This document shows, piece by piece, positions 57,918-64,000 of a stretch of 64,000 nt of DNA. The stretch is from positions 62,001-126,000 of the forward strand of contig NZ_NQKX01000009.1 in NCBI RefSeq assembly GCF_002252635.1, read 5' to 3'. The stretch comes from Synechococcus sp. MW101C3 (lineage in GTDB: Bacteria; Cyanobacteriota; Cyanobacteriia; PCC-6307; Cyanobiaceae). Position numbers and translations under genes: made by a program. Position 1 is the stretch's first letter, and every line of letters starts with the position of its first letter. The notes under the pieces are model-generated. The model was not told the origin of the DNA. It was given only the letters and a program-made list of their open reading frames with translations, and did not search any database.

Positions 57918-58511
57918 ATGAACCAAGACCTCACCACACCCCGAAGACCACGGCTCACCTCAGCCTTTCAGCGGCTGATGTCGGTGCATTGGTGGATGGC
58001 AGGGCTCTATCTGTTGTTGTTCAGCGGCGGTGCCTTCATGGCCCAGCTGAGTCGCGAGGTGTCTTTTCGTGGCTCTCTCTATGACATCCACAAATCGATC
58101 GGCCTGCTCACCATCGCCCTGCTGCTCTGGCGGATCGTGGTGCTGCAGCAGGTGTGGTGGAAGAAGTACACCCGGCACCTGCCTCGGTTGAGCCCGAAAT
58201 GGTGGCGCAACATGCTGCTTCACGCCCTGCTGTATGGCTTCATGGTGGTGGTTCCACTGGCCGGGTTGCTGCTGTCCAATTCCTTCAAGGCAGGCAATGT
58301 CGCCTTCTTCGGCCTTGTGATTCCCGATCTGTTTCCTGAAAACAAGGCAATGGTGGAGCTGGGCCGCAGCCTGCACTTCTGGCTCTCCTACACCTTCCTG
58401 GCCTTCATCGTTCTGCACACCCTCGCCCAGTGGCGCGTCGTGCAGGCCAACCTGCGCCGGCTGGGTGACACCATCAAGCGCCGGCGGGCCTCAGGGGTTG
58501 TTTCGCACTGA
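57918..58511 (+). CDS. cytochrome b561-family membrane protein
   Basis: 197 residues from ATG 57918. Four hydrophobic helices with heme-ligand-type His: FQRLMSVHWWMAGLYLLLFSGG, LYDIHKSIGLLTIALLLWRIVVL, a third with MLLHALLYGFMVVVPLAGLLLS, and LHFWLSYTFLAFIVLHTLAQWR. Spacing matches the bacterial cytochrome b561 (CybB) family. These proteins pass electrons from quinol to acceptors such as superoxide or to partner enzymes. Starting at 57684 would add repeat-encoded sequence and was rejected. The partner is unknown. Confidence 0.88.
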   Translation: MNQDLTTPRRPRLTSAFQRLMSVHWWMAGLYLLLFSGGAFMAQLSREVSFRGSLYDIHKSIGLLTIALLLWRIVVLQQVWWKKYTRHLPRLSPKWWRNMLLHALLYGFMVVVPLAGLLLSNSFKAGNVAFFGLVIPDLFPENKAMVELGRSLHFWLSYTFLAFIVLHTLAQWRVVQANLRRLGDTIKRRRASGVVSH

Positions 58512-58553
58512 AGCGGTCGGCATCGGTCAGAGGCCGCGCAGCGGCAGCGCCGA

Positions 58554-59702
58554 TCAGCAGCAGGCGCCGCTCGTTGCGGACGTGGCCGCCGCAGGCCCGT
58601 CGAACGGCAGGGCCGTGCCGCAGCCCTCGAACAGGCCGTAGTGGCGGCTGAAATCGCCGATGAAGCTGAAGTGGGGCGCCAGGCGGCTGCCTTCGAGCAT
58701 GCGGAAGGTGTTGCCACAGACGGGAAACACCTTGCCGGCCTCGATCCAGTGGTGCTTGTCGAAGGGCAGGGCGTGGGGGTGCTCGGCGATCGTGCCGCGG
58801 TAGATCACCGCCTGGCCGTGGTCTTCGCAGGCATCCTCCAGCTCGGGGAGGTGGAACAGCCGGTAGGTGGCGGAGAAGAAGCGGATGGCGCCGGTGCGGG
58901 CGGCCAGCTCGGGATCGGTGATCTCCAGGGGCCGGTCGCTCACCAGGCGGGGATCGGCGAAGCCGGCCTGGCGGGCCAGGCGCAGGAAGTCGTTCCAGTA
59001 GAGGGCGCCGCTGAGGCATTCGCCGTAGAGCACCGGATCGTGACGCAGCGCCTCGGGCACGCGCCGGTCGGCGTACACGTCGGCGAAGAAGAACTCACCG
59101 CCGCTCTTGAGCAGACGCCGCACCCCGTTCAGCACGGCCAGCTTGTCGGCCGAGAGGTTCACCACGCAGTTGGAGATCACCAGATCGAAGCTGCCGGGCT
59201 CCAGGGGCAGCTGATCGAGCTGCTCGATGCGGCCCTCCAGGAACTCCACGTTGGCGAAGCCGAACTGCTCGGCGTGATGCTGCTGGTGCCGCCGGGCCAC
59301 CGCCAACTGCTCGGGCGTCATGTCGACGCCCACCACCGCGCCGCTGGCGCCCACCAGCTGGGCCAGCAGGTACACATCACGGCCACTGCCGCAGCCCAGA
59401 TCCAGCACCCGCAGGCCCTCCAGCAGCGGCGGCACCACCAGGCCGCAGCCGTAGTAGCGCGACAGCACCTCGGGATGGATGCGGGCCAGCAGCGGACGCA
59501 GGGCCTGGGGCACGCTGCTGGCGTCGCAGCAGGCGTCGGTGCGCAGGTCGGCGCTGCTGCTGAGCGTGGCGCCGTAGTACTCCTGCACGCCGCGGCTGAC
59601 GTCGGTGGTGCTGGTGTCAGGGGTACTGGTGGCCGCCGGGCTGCAGCAGCTGGTGTCGGTGGAAGGGGCGTCGGCGCTGCTGGTGTGGGTGGGGCTGGCC
59701 AT
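58554..59702 (-). CDS. arsM: arsenite S-adenosylmethionine methyltransferase
   Basis: 382 residues from ATG 59700-59702. SAM-binding loop VLDLGCGSGRDVYLLAQLVG. The three cysteines needed for As(III) methylation in characterised ArsM are at equivalent places: TDACCDAS near residue 58, VISNCVVNLS and LYGECLSGAL. An extra 45-residue Ser/Thr/Cys-rich N-terminal region (CC at 19-20) and a C-terminal CC pair add further thiols. It turns As(III) into methylated, partly volatile species. The gene just upstream on the same strand encodes a disulfide-reductase fusion. Confidence 0.92.
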   Translation of the reverse strand: MASPTHTSSADAPSTDTSCCSPAATSTPDTSTTDVSRGVQEYYGATLSSSADLRTDACCDASSVPQALRPLLARIHPEVLSRYYGCGLVVPPLLEGLRVLDLGCGSGRDVYLLAQLVGASGAVVGVDMTPEQLAVARRHQQHHAEQFGFANVEFLEGRIEQLDQLPLEPGSFDLVISNCVVNLSADKLAVLNGVRRLLKSGGEFFFADVYADRRVPEALRHDPVLYGECLSGALYWNDFLRLARQAGFADPRLVSDRPLEITDPELAARTGAIRFFSATYRLFHLPELEDACEDHGQAVIYRGTIAEHPHALPFDKHHWIEAGKVFPVCGNTFRMLEGSRLAPHFSFIGDFSRHYGLFEGCGTALPFDGPAAATSATSGACC

Positions 59703-59743
59703 GGAAGGGTGCAGGGGGATGAACGGGAGGGCTTCGGGGGTGC

Positions 59744-61945
59744 TCAGCCGCGACGTCGCCAGGCGTGGTAGCGGCGCAGCCAGGGCATCAGGTGCTGGGG
59801 CACCCGCTGCTTCTTCCAGCTGGCGGCGGCGAACTTGTTGGCCTCCGCCATGGTGGGGTAGGCGTGAATGGTGGCAAAGATCCGGCCCAGCCCCAGGCCC
59901 CACGTCATCGCCAGCACAAACTCGGCCAGCAGCTCGCCGGCGTGCTCGCCCACGATCGTGGCGCCGAGGATGCGGTCGCCACCCGGCTGGGTGAGCACCT
60001 TCACGAAGCCCTGCTCGGCGCTCTCCACGATGGCGCGGTCGAGTTCGTGCAGGGGGAAACGGGTCACGTCCACGGCGATGCCCTGCTGCGCGGCGTCGGC
60101 TTCGGTGAGCCCCACCGTGGCCACCTCCGGTTCAGTGAAGGTGGTGCGGGGAATCACCCGGTAGTCGGCCTTGAAGGCGCGCAGGTTGCCAAACAGAGCG
60201 TTCACTGCCGCATACCAGCCCTGGTGGGCGGCGGTGTGGGTGAACTGGAACGGTCCGGCCACGTCGCCGGCGGCATAGATGTTCGGGTAGTTGGTCTGCA
60301 GGAAGGCGTTGGTGGTGACCGTGGCGCCGGTGGGGATGCCCAGCTCCTCCAGGCCGTAGCCCGTGAGCCGGGCGCGGCGGCCGAGGGCGCAGAGCACGGC
60401 ATCGCAGACGATCGCCCGCTCCTCCTCCCCCTGCCGCACCCGCACCGTGGTCACGCCCTGGGGGCCGGGCTGGCGCTCGAAGCCGAGCACCTGGGCGCCC
60501 ATCAGCAGCGTCACGCCGTCAGCTTCCAGGGCCCGTTGCACCTCGGCGGCCACGTCCGCGTCTTCCTTGCTGAGCAGGCGCTGGCTGCGCTGGATCTGGG
60601 TGATCGGCAGGCCCAGCTGGGCGAGGGCCTGCGCCAGTTCGCAGGCGATCGGACCGCCCCCCAGCACCGCCAGCCGCGGCCGCTCCAGGGCGCAGCTGCC
60701 GAGCCAGCTCCACACCGTTTCGCTGGTGAGAAGGGGCACCGTATCGCTCCCCGGCCAGTGAGGCAGCACCGGCTCGGCGCCGGTGGCCAGCACGATCGCG
60801 CGCGCCGTGAGCGTCTGCGCTTCCCCCTCGGACCCCTGGATCGCCACGGTCCAGGGATCAAGCAGGCGAGCCTGGCCGCGCAGCACCTCCACCCCCAGGC
60901 CCTCGTAGCGCTCGACGCTGTCGTGGGGCGCAATCGCCTCCACCTTGGCGGCCACCCGCGCGAACACCTGGCGCACGCTCAGGCGCGGCTCCACCGGCTC
61001 AAGGCCGTAGCGGTCGGCGCGACGCATGCGGGCCGCCAGCCGCGCCGAGCTGATCAGCGCCTTGCTGGGCACGCAGCCGGTGTTGAGGCAGTCGCCGCCC
61101 ATCTCGGCGCGCTCCACCAGGGTCACCCGCGCCTTCACCGTGGCGGCGATATAGGAGGTGACCAGTCCTGCCGCGCCGGCGCCGATCACGATCAGGTTGC
61201 GGTCGAAGTGGCGGGGGCGCCGCCAGGGGCGGTAGAGCTGCCAGATCTGCCAGCGGCGGGTGGCCGCCTTCGCCAGCCAGGGGAACAGGGCCAGCAGCAG
61301 CAGCGAGCCCAGCAGCGGCGGGCTGAGGATGCCGCCCAGGCCGCGCAGCTGGGCCAGCTGGGTGCCGGCGTTCACGTACACCAGCGTGCCGGGCAGCATG
61401 CCGATCTGGCTGGTGAGATAGAAGCTGGCGGCCCGCATCGGCGTCAGCGCCATCAGCAGGTTCACCAGAAAGAAAGGAAAAACCGGCGCCAGCCGCAGGC
61501 TGAGCAGGTAGAACACCCCATCGCGCGCCACGCCCGCCTCGATCGGCGCCAGCTGGCGGCCGAAGCGCCGCCGCACCAGATCGCGCAGCAGGGTGCGGGC
61601 CACCAGGAAGGCCAGCAGGGCGCCAACGCTGGAGGCGAACGACACCAGCAGGGTGCCGAGCCCTAGGCCGAAGATCGCCCCACCGGCCAGGGTGAGCACC
61701 GCGGCCCCCGGCAGCAACAGGGCCGTGACCAGCACGTAGAGGAGCATGTAGGCCCCGGCCACCAGCGCTGGCGCCTGCGCCCGTCGCTCCAGCAGGGCGC
61801 CGTGGGCGCGCTGCACGCCCTCGAGGGTGAGCTGGCGGTGCAGGCCCAGCCCGAAGAACAGCACCACCACCAGGGCGATGGCGGCGATCAGCAGCAACTG
61901 GCGCCAGCGGGGCCGGCCAGGGGGCGGTGAACCAGACGCAGACAT
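59744..61945 (-). CDS. TVP38/DedA-like membrane domain fused to a class I flavin disulfide reductase
   Basis: 733 residues. Residues 1-225 are a SNARE-associated/TVP38-type membrane domain (GGAIFGLGLGTLLVSFASSVGALLAFLVARTLLRD, then FPFFLVNLLMALTPMRAASFYLTSQIGMLPGTLVYVNAG). From about 245 a dihydrolipoamide dehydrogenase/mercuric reductase-like enzyme follows: NLIVIGAGAAGLVTSYIAA (FAD), the redox pair in GGDCLNTGCVPSK, LAVLGGGPIACELAQALAQLG (NAD), and the dimer region at the C-terminus (HAYPTMAEANK). The usual Hg-binding C-terminal Cys pair is absent. Its substrate is unknown. Start: ATG at 61943-61945. Confidence 0.88.
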   Translation of the reverse strand: MSASGSPPPGRPRWRQLLLIAAIALVVVLFFGLGLHRQLTLEGVQRAHGALLERRAQAPALVAGAYMLLYVLVTALLLPGAAVLTLAGGAIFGLGLGTLLVSFASSVGALLAFLVARTLLRDLVRRRFGRQLAPIEAGVARDGVFYLLSLRLAPVFPFFLVNLLMALTPMRAASFYLTSQIGMLPGTLVYVNAGTQLAQLRGLGGILSPPLLGSLLLLALFPWLAKAATRRWQIWQLYRPWRRPRHFDRNLIVIGAGAAGLVTSYIAATVKARVTLVERAEMGGDCLNTGCVPSKALISSARLAARMRRADRYGLEPVEPRLSVRQVFARVAAKVEAIAPHDSVERYEGLGVEVLRGQARLLDPWTVAIQGSEGEAQTLTARAIVLATGAEPVLPHWPGSDTVPLLTSETVWSWLGSCALERPRLAVLGGGPIACELAQALAQLGLPITQIQRSQRLLSKEDADVAAEVQRALEADGVTLLMGAQVLGFERQPGPQGVTTVRVRQGEEERAIVCDAVLCALGRRARLTGYGLEELGIPTGATVTTNAFLQTNYPNIYAAGDVAGPFQFTHTAAHQGWYAAVNALFGNLRAFKADYRVIPRTTFTEPEVATVGLTEADAAQQGIAVDVTRFPLHELDRAIVESAEQGFVKVLTQPGGDRILGATIVGEHAGELLAEFVLAMTWGLGLGRIFATIHAYPTMAEANKFAAASWKKQRVPQHLMPWLRRYHAWRRRG

Positions 61946-62044
61946 AGAGGAGACGCTTCCCTAGACCTACCGGCAACACCTTGGTGCGGATTGGCCGGCG
62001 ACACCGTGGCGTGAACCGGCCGGCTGGGGCAGGCGGCAAACCGG

Positions 62045-62518
62045 ATGGGCCACTGGTGGGTACTGCCTTGGAGACCACCCTGGAGGGCTACCCCCCTGCT
62101 CCCGCCTGTTCGAATCGTCATCCTCGCCAAAGCGCCCGTCCCGGGGCAGGTGAAGACCCGGCTGGAGCCGGCCCTGGGACCGGCCGGCGCCGCGCGGCTG
62201 GCCGAACGGCTGCTGCGCCGGACCATCCGCACCGCCTGCGCCAGCGGCCTGGGCGTGGTGGAGTTGTGCACGACGCCTGCTCCCGACCATCCGGCCTGGC
62301 GGCGGCTGAACCTGCCGGCGGAGCTGGCCTGGAGCGAGCAGAGCCCCCTGGCCGATATCGACGAGCCTGCCGATCTGGCTTTTCTGCCACTGGGACTGCG
62401 CGCACACCTCGAGACCTGCCATGGCCATCGATTCATCCCAGAGCCGACCGGAGCCCCAGCCCCCGTTCGCCAAGGAACTGCTCGACAGCCTGCAGGTGGT
62501 GATTCCGGTGCGCAATGA
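62045..62518 (+). pseudogene. DUF2064/TIGR04282-type transferase, internally deleted
   Basis: The N-terminal part RIVILAKAPVPGQVKTRLEPALGPAGAARLAERLLRRTI and VELCTTPAPDHPAWRRL match this family, and the C-terminal mark ADIDEPADLAFL is present. The roughly 90-100 residues normally between them, including the GTDCP block and the glycine-rich GGYxLxG block, are missing. The join lies near SEQSPLADIDEP at about 62350 and keeps the frame, so no stop codon betrays it. The remaining 3' codons overlap the GT2 gene. Most likely non-functional, though a small in-frame product could still be made. Confidence 0.75.
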
Positions 62519-63170
62519 ACGACTGACGATCGCCCATGTGATCGGCCAGCTGCAGCACCAGGGGCTGCGGCGCATCCGGGTGGTGGACAACGGCAGCAGC
62601 GATGGCAGCGCCCTGATCGCCGCCGCGCAGGGGGCGGAGGTGCTGAGCGAACCGCGCCTCGGCTACGGCAGGGCCTGCTGGCGCGGCTGCCTTGAGCTCG
62701 ACCCCGCGGTGCGCTGGCTGCTGTTCTGCGATGGCGACGGCAGCGATCCGATCGAGGAGCTGCCCCGCTTCCTGCCGCTGCTGCACGACCACGACCTGCT
62801 GCTGGGCGATCGCACCGCCACGGCCGCGGGGCGGGCGGCACTCACCCCCCTGCAGCACTGGGGCAACCGTCTGGCGACGGGGCTGGTGGCCCTGGGCTGG
62901 GGCTTCCGCTACCGCGACCTGGGGCCCCTGCGCCTGGTGCGCCGCTCTGCCTTCGAGGCGATGGGGATGCGCGACAGGGGCTACGGCTGGACGCTGGAGA
63001 TGCAGGTGCGGGCGATCGAGCTGGGCCTGCGCATCGGCGAGATTCCCATCTCCCACCGACCGCGCCTGGCCGGGGACTCAAAGATCTCCGGTCGCTGGCG
63101 CGCCAGTGTGCGGGCAGGGAGCGTGATCCTCCCCACCCTCGGCCGTCTGTGGCTGCGGCGATGGCACTGA
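62421..63170 (+). CDS. family 2 glycosyltransferase (DPM1-like)
   Basis: 249 residues. GT-A motifs: LQVVIPVRNERLTIAHVIGQL, RIRVVDNGSSDGSALIAAA, GYGRACWRGCLELDPAVRWLLFCDGDGSDP (DGD metal site), then LGDRTATAAGRAALTPLQHWGNRLATGLV and the Arg/Lys segment ISHRPRLAGDSKISG typical of this group. No C-terminal membrane helices. Its start lies inside the 3' part of the broken DUF2064 gene, and its stop overlaps the next gene by 10 bases. Probably makes a lipid-linked sugar donor. Confidence 0.88.
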   Translation: MAIDSSQSRPEPQPPFAKELLDSLQVVIPVRNERLTIAHVIGQLQHQGLRRIRVVDNGSSDGSALIAAAQGAEVLSEPRLGYGRACWRGCLELDPAVRWLLFCDGDGSDPIEELPRFLPLLHDHDLLLGDRTATAAGRAALTPLQHWGNRLATGLVALGWGFRYRDLGPLRLVRRSAFEAMGMRDRGYGWTLEMQVRAIELGLRIGEIPISHRPRLAGDSKISGRWRASVRAGSVILPTLGRLWLRRWH

Positions 63171-64000
63171 GACTCCAGCTGCCGGCTGGGCTGCGGCTGA
63201 CAGGGCTTCGGAAGGCCTGGCTGCGCCAAGCGGCCAGCGCCCTGCTGCTGATCGGCGGGGCATTGATGATGCGCCCCCACGGCGATCTGTTCGACCCCGC
63301 CAACCTGCAGCCGTTCTGGCTGGCGGCAGCGGTGATGGGGGCGGGCTTTGCCCTGTCCTGGTCGCTGGCCGCGCTGCCCCGGGCGCTGTTCTGGGCGGTG
63401 GCCGTGCTCACGCGGCTGGCGCTGCTGGGCATGGAGCCCGGCGATGACATCTGGCGCTACCTCTGGGAGGGGAGGATCCAGCTGCAGGGCTTCAGCCCCT
63501 ACGACCTGCCGCCGGATGCCGCGGCGCTGGAGGGGCTGCGCACGCCCTGGTGGCCGCAGATCAACCATGCCGGCACCACCGCCATCTATCCGCCGCTGGC
63601 GCAGCTGCTGTTTCGGCTGCATGCCGCCGTGGCCCAGCAGGCGCTGCTGTTCAAGCTCTCCTTCACCGCCGCCGACCTGGCGATCTGCGGCCTGCTGGCG
63701 GCGCGTTTCGGGGCGGCACGCACGGCGCTCTACGCCTGGAATCCGCTGGTGATCTACGGCATCAGCGGCGGCGGCCATTACGACAGCTGGTTCCTGCTGC
63801 CGCTGGTGGCGGCCTGGCTGCTGAGCGAGCGCACGCCCGGGCCCCAGGGCGCCCGCGCCCAGGCCGGGGTCGACCTGCTGCTGGGCCTGAGCGTGGCGTT
63901 GAAGTGGATCACCGTGCCGCTGCTGATCCAGCGGGCCTGGAGCCGCTGGCGGCAGACACGGCGGCCCGGGCCGCCCTTGGCCACCGTCCTGGTGGGGCTG
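63161..64000 (+). CDS. membrane glycosyltransferase (GT-C/mannosyltransferase-like), cut by window edge
   Basis: At least 280 residues from ATG 63161; the frame stays open to the end. Hydrophobic helices alternate with an early acidic loop, LGMEPGDDIWRYLWEGRIQLQGFSPYD, the D-D/R-Y-x-W-x-G pattern typical of polyprenol-phosphate-sugar-dependent mannosyl- and glucosyltransferases. Later WNPLVIYGISGGGHYDSWFLLPLV is also family-like. It overlaps the GT2 stop by 10 bases, and that GT2 probably makes its donor. The C-terminus is not seen. Confidence 0.82.
   Translation, partial: MALRLQLPAGLRLTGLRKAWLRQAASALLLIGGALMMRPHGDLFDPANLQPFWLAAAVMGAGFALSWSLAALPRALFWAVAVLTRLALLGMEPGDDIWRYLWEGRIQLQGFSPYDLPPDAAALEGLRTPWWPQINHAGTTAIYPPLAQLLFRLHAAVAQQALLFKLSFTAADLAICGLLAARFGAARTALYAWNPLVIYGISGGGHYDSWFLLPLVAAWLLSERTPGPQGARAQAGVDLLLGLSVALKWITVPLLIQRAWSRWRQTRRPGPPLATVLVGL

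Noticed and set aside
59744-61945. Mercuric reductase (merA)
   Set aside because: The redox pair is present, but the C-terminal Cys pair and the N-terminal metal domain of MerA are not; a membrane domain is fused instead.
62100-62125. tRNA-like word TTCGAATC
   Set aside because: Lies in the codons of the DUF2064 start block (RIVILAK) and no cloverleaf arms surround it.

Overview
The window is high-GC DNA with tightly packed genes. It almost certainly comes from a picocyanobacterium of the Synechococcus/Cyanobium group. The evidence is a cyanobacterial-type thiC behind a TPP riboswitch, a phycobilin-pathway heme oxygenase, a NblB/CpcE-like HEAT protein, glycolate dehydrogenase subunits, a phosphoketolase-glycogen phosphorylase-acetate kinase row, and copies of the HIP1 octamer GCGATCGC (for example at 2237, 8400, 12147 and 55545). 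I recognise no rRNA, tRNA, transposase, integrase or CRISPR array.

Layout. 1-2.3 kb: a polyamine-type ABC importer (permease cut by the window edge, Tat lipoprotein, ATPase). 2.4-8.3 kb: a SAM O-methyltransferase, a small membrane protein, a 1-kb repeat-bearing spacer, then thiC plus a cupin_5 gene under a TPP riboswitch, then a HEAT protein. 8.1-12.1 kb: an overlapping run of small membrane protein, M20 amidohydrolase, TPR protein and ruvB, with smpB divergent. 12.1-18 kb: all four enzymes for CMP-KDO supply (kdsD, kdsB, kdsA, kdsC), with a HIT protein and a small glycosyltransferase among them, then a CCA-adding enzyme.

18-35.7 kb is a surface-polysaccharide region: a sulfotransferase, two membrane GT-C-type proteins on either side of the uvrD/pcrA helicase, a GT2, and an eight-gene leftward operon. 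That operon holds five cytoplasmic glycosyltransferases, an MsbA/PglK-like ABC exporter, a Wzy/WaaL-like membrane protein and an unknown protein. Part of it (about 29.3-34.6 kb) looks clearly richer in A+T than its surroundings, which fits acquisition by transfer.

35.8-49.3 kb: heme oxygenase, icd, an OafA-type acyltransferase whose 5' end is out of frame at a C8 run, glcF, an amidohydrolase, a DUF1537 kinase, a GlcE-like flavoprotein, an aldose epimerase, an alpha/beta hydrolase and a cation/proton antiporter. 49.6-55.7 kb: xfp, glgP and ackA, which together could turn glycogen into acetate and ATP. 55.7-64 kb: two small conserved-looking unknowns, a COQ4-like protein with an intact metal motif, cytochrome b561, arsenite methyltransferase, a TVP38/flavin-disulfide-reductase fusion, a DUF2064 gene that seems to have lost its middle, a GT2, and a membrane glycosyltransferase running off the end.

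No single unprecedented system stands out. The best leads are the out-of-frame acyltransferase, the internally deleted DUF2064 gene, the cupin gene placed under the TPP riboswitch, the DUF1537 kinase between glycolate-oxidation genes, and the transferred-looking glycan operon with its own ABC exporter. All functions are inferred by reading the sequence; no database search was run.
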